DNA of 64,000 bases. Origin: Salinicola sp. (lineage in GTDB: Bacteria > Pseudomonadota > Gammaproteobacteria > Pseudomonadales > Halomonadaceae). Below the pieces are notes generated by a model. The model had not been told where the DNA came from. It searched no databases and was given only the letters and a program-made list of their open reading frames with translations. The first letter of the stretch is position 1; every line of letters starts with the position of its first letter. Both the position numbers and the translations under genes were made by a program. This document shows positions 25,450-33,702 of this stretch, piece after piece. The DNA lies in NCBI GenBank assembly GCA_002695065.1, contig NZNW01000133.1, positions 1 through 64,000 on the forward strand. The letters run 5' to 3'.

Positions 25450-25989
25450 ATGGAATCGTCTGATCCGGGCAACCTCGAAAATCGCCTGGACATCATCGAA
25501 GACAAGTTGGCTATCTATAACCTTATCGCCTCACATCCACCAAGTGCCGATACTGGACATGGAGATTACACCCTGTCGGTCTATCGCACGGATGGAATCT
25601 TCGATCGCGGCCCCACGTTGGGTGGTGCCCGCGGCGCCAGTAATATCGCATCCTTCATCCAACGCTCCGAGCACGACGCCGCGCGCCACGGCGGCCTGGC
25701 GCATTTCGTGGGACTTCCGATGATCGACTTGCGCGATGACAAGGCGGTAGTGACCTCGTATCTACAAATTGTCCACCTCGATCAGGAAGGCGTGCCGCGC
25801 GACTTGCCTAGTCATGGAGTTTCGACCGGCTATCGCATTCATCGCGCGGTGGTGAACCGGTGGGAACTGGAAAAGCATGAGGGGCTTTGGCAGATCGCCA
25901 AGCGTACCCTGCTGCCAGTTGACGGTACTGATCCGCATCAAGGGCTATTGCGCAAAGGGCTGGATGAGTTACATTTTGACGCACCTTGA
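25450..25989 (+). CDS. NTF2/SnoaL-like fold protein
   Basis: This 179-residue protein matches the SnoaL-like pattern: an initial helix LENRLDIIEDKLAIYNLIASH, then DYTLSVYRTDGIFDRG, a central HFVGLPMIDL strand, and VVNRWELEKHEGLWQIAKRTL. Such proteins are isomerase, dehydratase or hydroxylase-like small domains, or ligand binders. No operon partner is close (about 200 bp upstream and 160 bp downstream). The substrate is unknown. Confidence 0.7.
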   Translation: MESSDPGNLENRLDIIEDKLAIYNLIASHPPSADTGHGDYTLSVYRTDGIFDRGPTLGGARGASNIASFIQRSEHDAARHGGLAHFVGLPMIDLRDDKAVVTSYLQIVHLDQEGVPRDLPSHGVSTGYRIHRAVVNRWELEKHEGLWQIAKRTLLPVDGTDPHQGLLRKGLDELHFDAP

Positions 25990-26149
25990 TCCTCCTGGGG
26001 CTGAGCACGGTCCAGGTAATGAAGCGCCGTTATCTTGAGACTCTCGACGGCTTTCACGAAGCCGAAGTTCGGTTTCTGCGCTCTGGGGCACCACTGAATA
26101 GCGTTCTCTAGGCCTTTGGATTTTACTGAAATGAGGATTGGTGATTACC

Positions 26150-26677
26150 ATGATTAAAGTAAGGATTGCTGATGAGGTGGACCTGAATTCTGACTATTTA
26201 GAGAAGCTGGTATGCCTTATAAACGAAGTCTACGCAGATGCTGAGGCGGGTATGTGGATACCGTCTGCGTCCCGGACTGACAGTGAGGAGTTAAGCTCTC
26301 TAGTTCGGGGAGGTAATCTTATGCTGGCTGAGTCTGAAGGCGACTTGGTCGGTGTTGTCAAACTGATTCTTCTCAGTCAGGATGTTGCTGAATTCGGCAT
26401 GCTTGCCGCTGATAGGAATCAGCGGGGAAAGGGTATTGGGTCGGCATTGGTCGCTCATGCTGAAAAGTGGGCCCTACAGAATGGATGCCGCACAATGCAG
26501 TTGGAGCTGCTGACTCCTCGAGGCTGGGAAAATGAAAGCAAGGAATTTCTAAAAAAGTGGTACTCCCGTATCGGCTATAGGCCGGTTGAAACGCAGCCTT
26601 TCGAGATAATGTATTCCGACTTGGCAGGGCTGTTGCAGACAGAGTGTGATTTCACTGTCTGGCACAAGCATCTGTAA
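26150..26677 (+). CDS. GNAT-family N-acetyltransferase
   Basis: The 175-residue protein has a GNAT core: LAESEGDLVGVVKLIL, the acetyl-CoA loop AADRNQRGKGIGSALVAHAE (Q/RxxGxG/A), and LELLTPRGWENE...YSRIGYRPVE. It should transfer an acetyl group from acetyl-CoA to an amine. ATG 26150 is preferred; GTG 26138 is too close to the GAGG. A 34-base inverted-repeat region follows its end. The acceptor is unknown. Confidence 0.82.
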   Translation: MIKVRIADEVDLNSDYLEKLVCLINEVYADAEAGMWIPSASRTDSEELSSLVRGGNLMLAESEGDLVGVVKLILLSQDVAEFGMLAADRNQRGKGIGSALVAHAEKWALQNGCRTMQLELLTPRGWENESKEFLKKWYSRIGYRPVETQPFEIMYSDLAGLLQTECDFTVWHKHL

Positions 26678-26736
26678 ATAATCACCGGGACGATGGGCAA
26701 GGAAAGTGATTGTCGCTGAAATAGGCTCTTGATATG

Positions 26737-26769
26737 ACACATCACGGGTTTTCACCGTTCATGATGTGT
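26737..26769. repeat. Inverted repeat ACACATCA/TGATGTGT
   Basis: 8-bp arms at 26737-26744 and 26762-26769 are separated by 17 bases, 60 bp after the acetyltransferase stop. It could be a factor-binding site or a terminator stem without a U-run. Confidence 0.5.
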
Positions 26770-26898
26770 AGTCCTTGAGTATGATGGTTGCCATATTTCA
26801 ACCGCTCTTCGTTGAATTCTCTATTTTTCGGCCCAAATGTTCCGCGAGCTGCTGCGTGGATGAAGTCCGTTGTCACTAGCTATTCAAGGATGGATGCA

Positions 26899-27516
26899 AT
26901 GCGGGGCAAAGCGTGGTCTTTCACGTCTGTTTTTCATTTCACGCTACGAGCCATCATACTCGTCATATTGGTACTTGGCGCTGCGTACCAGGCTCGCTCC
27001 GCCGAGCCTGCTGACGATGCGAGGCCGGTGGTGGATCATTTGCTGAAATTGGTTGATGAGCGCCTTGCCATCGCATCGGATGTCGCAGAGGCTAAGTGGA
27101 ATTCTGGTGATCCCATCGATGCCCCGGCACGAGAAGCAAAGATTGTAGATCGGGTCGTGGTCGAAGCCACACGAGCGGGTGTCGATGCGTCATTTGCCCT
27201 GGAATTTTTCAGGCATCAGTTTGATGCCAGTAAACTCATCCAGCATCGACTCCATGATCGATGGCAACGAACGAAACACCCACCCTTTGACGCTCCGCCA
27301 AGCCTTGCTGAATATATCCGCCCCAAGCTCGATCAGCTGACGCCACAATTGATTGAGTCGCTCCGAGATTTCAAGCGCATTACCGTCAACGCGAGTATTC
27401 GGCGATATATTGAAAACCGGTCAGAGACCTTGATAAACGACGGAATAGGAGGTGAGGCAAGAGAGGTCGCATTGCGTCCTTTGCTGGAAACTTCTGTCTT
27501 GAATGAATCGTTTTGA
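26899..27516 (+). CDS. Periplasmic chorismate mutase (exported AroQ-gamma type)
   Basis: The 205-residue protein has a signal peptide (LRAIILVILVLGAAYQARSA, cut near residue 35). The catalytic AroQ-gamma pattern follows: LVDERLAIASDVAEAKWNSG, REAKIVDRVVVEA, ALEFFRHQFDASKLIQH. Exported *AroQ enzymes are known in several pathogens and other proteobacteria; the reason for periplasmic chorismate conversion is unclear. ATG 26899 is chosen because AAGGA is 8-9 bases upstream; other in-frame ATGs lie at 26860 and 26890. Its last codons lie in a 14-bp tandem repeat array. Confidence 0.85.
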   Translation: MRGKAWSFTSVFHFTLRAIILVILVLGAAYQARSAEPADDARPVVDHLLKLVDERLAIASDVAEAKWNSGDPIDAPAREAKIVDRVVVEATRAGVDASFALEFFRHQFDASKLIQHRLHDRWQRTKHPPFDAPPSLAEYIRPKLDQLTPQLIESLRDFKRITVNASIRRYIENRSETLINDGIGGEAREVALRPLLETSVLNESF

Positions 27517-27594
27517 ATAAATCATTTTGAATAAGCCGTTTTGAATAAGCCGTTTTGAATAAGCCGTTTTGGATAAATAGCTTTGAATAAATAG
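27497..27594 (+). repeat. Tandem array, seven 14-bp units (TTTTGAATAAGCCG type)
   Basis: Seven consecutive 14-bp units run from 27497; three central ones are identical and the outer ones diverge. The first two overlap the end of the chorismate mutase gene, supplying its last codons and stop. Unit length is not a multiple of three. Confidence 0.9.
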
Positions 27595-27806
27595 GAGCGC
27601 AGGCTGGTAGCAAGTCCCAAAAGAGCAGGTCGAAAAGACCTTGCGAAAAGACCTTGATTGACCAGGCCCCGACATGATGGTCGCTGCGAAAGCGGGTCGA
27701 AGGGGGGCCGTCGAGCCTCAGCCCACGTTGCTTTTCTTATCGATTCTAGCCTGGTTTCACCGGTACGGCGGGCCGATCTTGACAAATATTCTACTAGAAG
27801 GTAGAT

Positions 27807-28403
27807 ATGCCAATCATGACCAATCCCACAAGTACCGCTGACAAAATCCTGCAATGCGCGCGCTCCCTGATCATCGCTGGGGGGTACAACGGCTTCAGCT
27901 ATGCAGACATCGCCGAAGTCGTAGGCATTCGCAAGGCGAGCATTCACCATCATTTTCCCAGCAAGGTCGATCTGGTGCGTACGCTTCTGGAGCGATATCG
28001 CGAGGAGGCGGAAGCAGGGATTGCTGCGCTGGAACGTTATAACCCTGACCCCGCAGATCAACTTCGCGCCTATGCAAACTACTGGGCGGCGTGTATCGCC
28101 GATCCCACCAGCGCCTTCTGCGTATGCGCCTTGCTCGCGAGCCAGATACCTGTGCTGCCGCCAGAGATCGTGCTCGAGGTTCGGGCGCATTTCCGCATGC
28201 TATCGGCATGGCTCACCGCTGTGCTGGACAAGGGCGCAGCGCAAGGCGTGTTCGTTCTGGCCGGTACCGCTCGATCCGAGGCGGAGGGATTCGTGGCGGG
28301 CGTACACGGTGCGATGTTGTCGGCTCGGGCCTATGGCGACGATAAGGTGTTCAAGGTCGTCACTGATTCCCTGATGGAAAAGCTCGTGCCGAATCGCTCG
28401 TAA
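27807..28403 (+). CDS. TetR-family regulator
   Basis: This 198-residue protein has a typical HTH: FSYADIAEVVGIRKASIHHHFPSKVDLV (about 39-66). The C-terminal domain contains two cysteines (FCVCALLAS). Palindromic sites with GTAGA half-sites lie just before its start (27791-27806), in the following spacer (28441-28464) and before the DUF5666 gene (28532-28547). It therefore probably represses itself and the downstream redox cluster. The ligand is unknown. Confidence 0.85.
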   Translation: MPIMTNPTSTADKILQCARSLIIAGGYNGFSYADIAEVVGIRKASIHHHFPSKVDLVRTLLERYREEAEAGIAALERYNPDPADQLRAYANYWAACIADPTSAFCVCALLASQIPVLPPEIVLEVRAHFRMLSAWLTAVLDKGAAQGVFVLAGTARSEAEGFVAGVHGAMLSARAYGDDKVFKVVTDSLMEKLVPNRS

Positions 28404-28440
28404 AACCGAGCTGGCAAGGAAGGCTTCTGCACGATTTCAT

Positions 28441-28464
28441 TGTCTACCATCCAGTAGGTAGACA
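28441..28464. promoter_or_regulatory. Putative TetR operator TGTCTACC/GGTAGACA
   Basis: Perfect 8-bp arms with an 8-base centre lie between the tetR stop and the DUF5666 gene. Half-sites match the palindrome at 28532. Confidence 0.65.
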
Positions 28465-28531
28465 ACAAGCCGAATCCCTGTTAGCCTTGGATCGGAAGGC
28501 GGCTAAACCCGTCCACATCAATCCATTTGCC

Positions 28532-28547
28532 TATCTACTAGTAGATA
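28532..28547. promoter_or_regulatory. Putative TetR operator TATCTACTAGTAGATA
   Basis: A perfect 16-bp palindrome lies 13 bases before the DUF5666 gene start, placed to block its transcription. A related imperfect site (CTACTAGAAGGTAGAT) overlaps the tetR start region at 27791-27806. Confidence 0.7.
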
Positions 28548-28560
28548 ACCTGGAGTCAAC

Positions 28561-29172
28561 ATGTTACGTCAACTTGTGGTGGGATTTGTCACTGCCGCGG
28601 CCATTGGCTCGGCGGCTATCGCTCAGAGCGCCATGGCTGAGCCCATGAACGTGCGCGGCGACGTGGTCAGCTTCAGCGGTCAGATATTGAAGGTGAACAC
28701 GCGTGAAGGCGAGACCGTCGACATTGCGCTGGCGGAGGGAGCGGTGGTTTCGGGTGTCAGCCGTGCAGCGATTACCGACATCAAGCCCGGCGATTACGTC
28801 GGTATCGCTTCGCTTCCCATGAAGGACGGCGGTAGTGGCGCGCTCGAGGTGCTGATATTCCCGCCAGCCCTGAAGGGCGCCGGCGAGGGCAGTTTCGGTT
28901 GGGATCTGAAGCCCCAAAGCACCATGACCAACGCCACGGTCGCAGACGCCGTCAAAGGTGTGGATGGCCGAACCGTTACCGTCACTTATCACGGGAAAGA
29001 GAAGACAATCACCATCCCCGAAGGAACGCCTGTCGTGACCCTGGCACCGGCCACCAAGGCCGATCTGACGTCTGGAGCGGTCGTCTTCGTCCCCGTCGAG
29101 AAAAGCACGGATGACAGCTTGACCGCGAAGCAGGTCGTCGTTGGCGCCAATGGTGTCGTCCCGCCGATGTGA
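28561..29172 (+). CDS. Periplasmic DUF5666-type protein
   Basis: This 203-residue protein has a signal peptide (VVGFVTAAAIGSAAIAQSAMA). The mature part has two similar beta-rich halves: VRGDVVSFSGQILKVNTREGE...IKPGDYVGIASLPM, and VDGRTVTVTYHGKEKTITIPEGT. These resemble DUF5666/OB-like repeats. It precedes a membrane cytochrome b and a molybdopterin oxidoreductase in the same direction. It could be a periplasmic partner of that redox chain, but its role is unknown. Confidence 0.7.
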   Translation: MLRQLVVGFVTAAAIGSAAIAQSAMAEPMNVRGDVVSFSGQILKVNTREGETVDIALAEGAVVSGVSRAAITDIKPGDYVGIASLPMKDGGSGALEVLIFPPALKGAGEGSFGWDLKPQSTMTNATVADAVKGVDGRTVTVTYHGKEKTITIPEGTPVVTLAPATKADLTSGAVVFVPVEKSTDDSLTAKQVVVGANGVVPPM

Positions 29173-29283
29173 GTGGAGGTCGCCACCGGCCTGGATTCAG
29201 GATTCTGCCAGGCCGGTGGCGCGTTCGATCTCGCAAACGTTGCGCTGTCTCGACCCATGCCGCTAAACCATCAGGACCGACCC

Positions 29284-30156
29284 ATGAATCAGGAGACGCA
29301 ACCGCTCCGCTCGACACCTCTCCAATCGACACCGCGTCGGCGAGCCATCTTCATCCGACGCCATGCCGTGGTTACCCGCCTGTCGCACTGGCTGAACGTG
29401 GTGTGCCTGAGCTTTCTGATATTGAGTGGTCTCCAGATATTCAACGCCTACCCGCAACTCCACTGGGGCCAATACGGCATGGATTCCGATCCTGCCTTTC
29501 TCACGATAGGGGCGAGCGAGAGCCACGGGATGCCGCATGGCTTCGTCGAGATCGGCAGTGTCTCCGTGCCCACCACGGATTTCCTGGGCCTGTCGAAGGT
29601 GGAAGGCGAGTGGACGCCGCGTGCGTTTCCGACGTGGCTTACCTTTCCGTCCTATCAGGATCTTGCCGCTGGCCGGAACTGGCACTTCTTTTTCGCCTGG
29701 GTGTTCGTCATCAACGGTCTCGTCTACCTGGGATATGGTCTCGTCAGCGGACATTTCCGGCGTGACTTGACGCCGAAGGCGCAGGAGCTCGCACCGCGTC
29801 ATTTCTGGCGGGAAATCGTCGATCATGCCCGCTTGCGCTTCCCCGCCGGCGAAGCTGCCCGGCACTATAACGTGCTCCAGAAATTGACCTACATCGGTGT
29901 CATGGCAGGGCTGCTACCGCTGATGATACTGACGGGGTTGACCCTGTCGCCGGGCATGGACGCCGCGTTTCCGGCTCTTCTCGATATCTTTGGCGGGCGC
30001 CAGTCCGCCCGATCGCTTCACTTCATCACCGCTTCGCTGCTGGTCGTGTTCGTGGTCGTTCACGTCGCCATGGTCATCCTCTCGGGGCCCTGGAACAACC
30101 TGCGCTCGATGGTCACGGGTCGCTATGCGATCCGCAGCAAGGAGCCTGACGCATGA
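29284..30156 (+). CDS. Membrane cytochrome b (cytochrome b561/MsrQ-like partner)
   Basis: The 290-residue protein carries four or more membrane helices with heme-ligand histidines (RLSHWLNVVCL near residue 36, NWHFFFAWVFVINGLVYLGY, SARSLHFITASLLVVFVVVHVAM). This is the pattern of b-type cytochromes that feed electrons to periplasmic enzymes. Its stop overlaps the start of a molybdopterin oxidoreductase (ATGA), as in two-subunit redox complexes. ATG 29284 puts the first helix at a natural distance; ATG 29257 is also possible. Electron donor and acceptor are unknown. Confidence 0.78.
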   Translation: MNQETQPLRSTPLQSTPRRRAIFIRRHAVVTRLSHWLNVVCLSFLILSGLQIFNAYPQLHWGQYGMDSDPAFLTIGASESHGMPHGFVEIGSVSVPTTDFLGLSKVEGEWTPRAFPTWLTFPSYQDLAAGRNWHFFFAWVFVINGLVYLGYGLVSGHFRRDLTPKAQELAPRHFWREIVDHARLRFPAGEAARHYNVLQKLTYIGVMAGLLPLMILTGLTLSPGMDAAFPALLDIFGGRQSARSLHFITASLLVVFVVVHVAMVILSGPWNNLRSMVTGRYAIRSKEPDA

Positions 30157-30926
30157 CAGATCTCAAGCGCCGTCGCTTTCTGATCGGCAGTGCGCTGGGC
30201 GTGAGCGCGCTGGCGCTGTCCGGCTGCGACAGGCCGGAACAGAGCCCCGAAGTGGGAGGCGTGATTCGCTCCGCCGAGAAGCTGACCATGAGCGCCCAGA
30301 GACTGCTGCTGGGCCGTGACGCGCTCGCCCGCGAATTTGCCGAAACGGACATCTCGCCAGCGTTCCGCGTAAACGGAACCAGCGCCCCGGACGGTGAGGC
30401 GTATGCGCAACTGGTCGAAGGCAACTTCGCCAACTGGCGGTTGAAGATCGACGGGCTCGTCGACCGGCCGCTGGAGCTCTCGCTGGCGGATCTCAAGAAG
30501 CTTCCTGCTCGCACCCAGATTACCCGTCACGACTGCGTCGAAGGGTGGAGTGCCATCGCCAAATGGACCGGTGTTCCGCTCGGAAGTCTTCTGGCGGCGA
30601 CTGGACTCAAGCCCTCGGCGCGATTCGCGGTCTTCCATTGCGCTGACGAGCTCGAAAAGACGCTCGACGGCAGTGGCCGATACTATGAAAGCATCGACCT
30701 CATCGACGCTTTCCATCCGCAGACGATCCTCGCGTACCGGATGAATGACCAGGAACTATCGGTGGGCCATGGCGCACCGCTGCGTCTCAGAGTCGAGCGG
30801 CAGCTGGGCTACAAGCAGGCCAAGTACATCATGCACATCGAGATCGTCGATAGTTTCGCCGCCTTGTGGGGCGGCAACGGCGGCTTCTGGGAAGATCGGG
30901 GATACGAATGGTACGCCGGCATTTAA
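30153..30926 (+). CDS. Molybdopterin-dependent oxidoreductase (sulfite-oxidase fold), Tat-exported
   Basis: This 257-residue protein begins with a Tat-type signal (RRRFLIGSALG) ending in LSGC, so a lipid-anchored form is possible. The sulfite-oxidase-fold signature RHDCVEGWSAIAKWTGVPL gives the cysteine ligand to molybdenum, with LAYRMNDQELSVGHGAPLRLRVE further on. It is coupled to the cytochrome b gene. Known relatives act in repair of oxidised methionine or in sulfur oxidation. The actual substrate cannot be told. Confidence 0.85.
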   Translation: MTDLKRRRFLIGSALGVSALALSGCDRPEQSPEVGGVIRSAEKLTMSAQRLLLGRDALAREFAETDISPAFRVNGTSAPDGEAYAQLVEGNFANWRLKIDGLVDRPLELSLADLKKLPARTQITRHDCVEGWSAIAKWTGVPLGSLLAATGLKPSARFAVFHCADELEKTLDGSGRYYESIDLIDAFHPQTILAYRMNDQELSVGHGAPLRLRVERQLGYKQAKYIMHIEIVDSFAALWGGNGGFWEDRGYEWYAGI

Positions 30927-31051
30927 GTCGTTCGCCAACCCCAACCAGGGCGTTCGATCACCAATCGACTTCTCAGGCAGCGCCTGGAAACGATTCGAGT
31001 TCTGGGATTTGTCGTTTGTCACGGGATTTAAATGACATCTTCAGTCCGTTA

Positions 31052-31636
31052 ATGGATGGCTGTATGAACAATATGTTGGATCCCTGTCTTGAGTTATCGA
31101 TGAGATCACGGTGGCTCAAGGCATATTACTTTTTCCGATTCGGATTTTCAGTCCTGTGGGTCGCGGCGTCGATGACCTTGGGACTTCAATCTGCCGAGAT
31201 TGCGACGATTTTACTGATCTTATATCCTGCCTGGGATGCGGTGGTTAACTTTATAGGTGCGCAGCAATTTGGCGGGCTGAGTTGGAATAAAGCGCAAGCC
31301 GCCAATGTCGTGGTAAGTGCGGTCGCAACGTTTGCCGTGGTCGTCAGCCTGCAACTGGGTGAAGATGTTGTTCTCTCTGTGTTCGGATCATGGGCCATTC
31401 TATGGGGGTTGTTGCAAGTCAATACCTCCTTGGGGTTTTGGAAAGGTCTTGAGGCCCAATGGGCAATGGTCATGATACTGGGTGGTGCTCAGTCTATCTT
31501 TGTGGGTGCCTTTTTTATTTGGCTGTCACAGTTTGCAGTGCCATTGATAACCAACGTGGCTTATTATGCATCGCTGCATGCTATCTGTTTTTTCATTGCG
31601 GCAATGTGGATGACCGTGAGTGATTTTCGCCGCTGA
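31052..31636 (+). CDS. DUF308/HdeD-like membrane protein
   Basis: The 194-residue protein has six predicted membrane segments (FGFSVLWVAASMTLGL, IATILLILYPAWDAVVNFIG, ...). The even spacing and small loops resemble the HdeD/DUF308 family or a related small integral membrane family. Start is ATG 31052 or 31064; no clear ribosome site decides. It stands alone in a long spacer. Function is unknown. Confidence 0.65.
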   Translation: MDGCMNNMLDPCLELSMRSRWLKAYYFFRFGFSVLWVAASMTLGLQSAEIATILLILYPAWDAVVNFIGAQQFGGLSWNKAQAANVVVSAVATFAVVVSLQLGEDVVLSVFGSWAILWGLLQVNTSLGFWKGLEAQWAMVMILGGAQSIFVGAFFIWLSQFAVPLITNVAYYASLHAICFFIAAMWMTVSDFRR

Positions 31637-32547
31637 TGCTCTTCGTCTGGGGAGTGCCACTGATATGAGATGCTTCCTCGATTTCGATTCACTTTCTGCG
31701 CATCTTGTAGCAGGCGCTGGACTCTCAGGGACTTCCGGGGAGGCAGTCCAGCACGTAGATGTCCGTGTATGAAAAAATAACCCGGCTATGGAAAAGAGTC
31801 AGCGGGGACCGTTTGCCATACCGGGTTGAAGCGGCCGCAGGGACGCTAGCCAGAACAGTAAATTTTGGCGACAGAGTTCTATTCCGTGTTTCAACTGCCA
31901 AAACACCGGGCTCATGGATTTCTATCAATAAATTGCTTTTATCTTTATTTATTTGGTGATTATTGCGAAGTGTAAAGGGTTTTTTTATCTTGTGAACCCC
32001 TTAAGTTTACTGAGGGTTTCGGGGCTTTTCAGGAGTGCTGCTGGCGCCAAAAAGCCAAGTTTGCTTCAGATCGCTCCATTTGACGCAGTGGTCCGATGCA
32101 TCACGGGCCGGCGTGTCGATAAAACCACTGAAGTGCCAGCTGATTCCATCCGTTCGCCTGTGCTCATGAAACATTTCGATACAAACTGATGGGACGTTCT
32201 TGATCCGGATCAATTCGTCTTATGGAGGAAAGAGTCACAGTGTGAGCGGGCTAGGAAGCCTGTTCGCACAGGGACGGTAACGCAGGACGCGTCAGGCAGG
32301 GATGCGTCGGCAGGAAGCCGTGAACGGCCGACAGGGAAGTAGGGCATAGGGGGAGCCGGTTCGACCGGTTCCCCCTTTCGTTGGGCGGAAGGCTCCGCTC
32401 ATGGCGTTGCCGGGATCATTGCGAACGTCGGTGCCATGGTCCAACGTGATAGCTGCGGGTTGCTCCCTGACGGCAATTCGTTGATACCTGGCCGTGTCAC
32501 GCGTGGCGAACGGCGATGCCTTGGGGGAAGAGGTTGCGAGCACCGAT
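31637..32547. other. Long spacer with degenerate CAGGGACG repeats
   Basis: No convincing gene is seen. A 66-codon frame at 31759-31959 lacks a recognisable product. The stretch contains several CAGGGACG/GCAGG(A/G)-type units (about 31837 and 32266-32340) that recur after the next gene (33400-33620). They look like short interspersed genomic repeats. Confidence 0.45.
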
Positions 32548-33186
32548 ATGATGGATTGGATTTCCCAGAACAGCCCGGCCATCACGGCCTTGACCAGCGT
32601 GTGTACGCTCTTCGTCTGGCTGTTCTACGCGCAACTGCTTTACCTGAATTTCAGACGCCAACGTCAACCCAAGATCATCATCAATCGTGGCTTCGGCCGC
32701 ACGCTGCAGGCCCGCTGCGTCATCAGCAACATGAGCCCCGAGCCGATCTTCATCGAACACATCGTCGCGATACTCCACACCGACCAGGGGACGCTCTCCA
32801 AGGATATGATCGACTTCGAGGCGTCGCCGGACGAGCGAGACGAGGCCAGTCGCTTGATCGAGACCACTCGGCAGGGGCCGATGCTCTCCGGCAGCTACAA
32901 TCATATCGGCACTTTCCAAGACATCATCGGCCGTATTCTTCGTTTTCACGGACTCCCCTCCGACGACTTTCAGTCGGTCGATGGGCGCACGCTCCAGTCG
33001 ATAGAGCTGCGGGTCATCGCCGTCTACGGCAGTGAGGACTCGCCCGTGGGGGCCGCCAGAACCTTCGAGCTGACCATGGGTGAATCGGGCGAGGCGCTCG
33101 TGCCGACGCGTCTCGTGACTCGCCGATACGCTTCGCGTCCGAGGCGTCATCGGGTGCGTCAATGGATCCGCGACCTGGACGAATAG
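32548..33186 (+). CDS. Hypothetical membrane-anchored protein
   Basis: This 212-residue protein has one N-terminal membrane segment (ITALTSVCTLFVWLFYAQLLYL) followed by a soluble domain with alternating strands (KIIINRGFG, ARCVISNMSPEPIFIEHIVAIL, IELRVIAVYG). The C-terminus is very basic. Two adjacent ATGs (32548, 32551) are possible starts. The gene is flanked on both sides by the same interspersed repeats. No family is recognised. Confidence 0.6.
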   Translation: MMDWISQNSPAITALTSVCTLFVWLFYAQLLYLNFRRQRQPKIIINRGFGRTLQARCVISNMSPEPIFIEHIVAILHTDQGTLSKDMIDFEASPDERDEASRLIETTRQGPMLSGSYNHIGTFQDIIGRILRFHGLPSDDFQSVDGRTLQSIELRVIAVYGSEDSPVGAARTFELTMGESGEALVPTRLVTRRYASRPRRHRVRQWIRDLDE

Positions 33187-33702
33187 CGCTCTCTCGCCTC
33201 GAGACGCCTGCGTTCTTTTCCCGCGGGCTGGGGCAGGCGATCCCTGTCGAGCGCATGATTACCGGGCCAGGTGTCGGGGGCGGTCAGCGCCGAGCGCGCT
33301 GGCCGGTGGAGATTCACGTTGGCGTAATCGGGCTTTCTGCACCACATTGAGCATTGCATCAGGGATGGTGCGGGGTCCACATACCCAAACATGCCGCCAG
33401 GGACGCTAGGCAAGGAAGCCTCGGGAGGCTTGGTGTGGATGCGGCCGGCTGGCGACAGCCGGATCCCCGTGCATCGAATTTATTTTGCGTTAGATGATCT
33501 GTATCAACTTATTTCGCGAATAACGGGTCTACCGTGGGGCGGTACCAGGGAGGTACCGAATCAACGGAAGGAAGCCGCAGGAAGCGGTTCTCACAGGGAC
33601 GCACGGCAGGATGCCGTGGAGCTGATTGGCAAGGAACAGCAGCGTATCTGAGGCCTGTCACGACAGGGTCTCTTATCCGCTGTGCTGATTGCCTGAACTG
33701 GA
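33187..33702. other. Spacer with CAGGGACG-type repeats
   Basis: No gene is supported. Units around 33398 (CAGGGACGCTAGGCAAGGA) and 33593-33615 (CAGGGACG...GCAGGATGCC) resemble those before the previous gene. Confidence 0.4.

Noticed and set aside
27497-27594. CRISPR array or minisatellite with spacers
   Set aside because: The units are directly adjacent with no spacers; it is a plain 14-bp tandem repeat.
31759-31959. Small gene of 66 codons
   Set aside because: No ribosome site, no recognisable domain, and it contains a CAGGGACG repeat unit.
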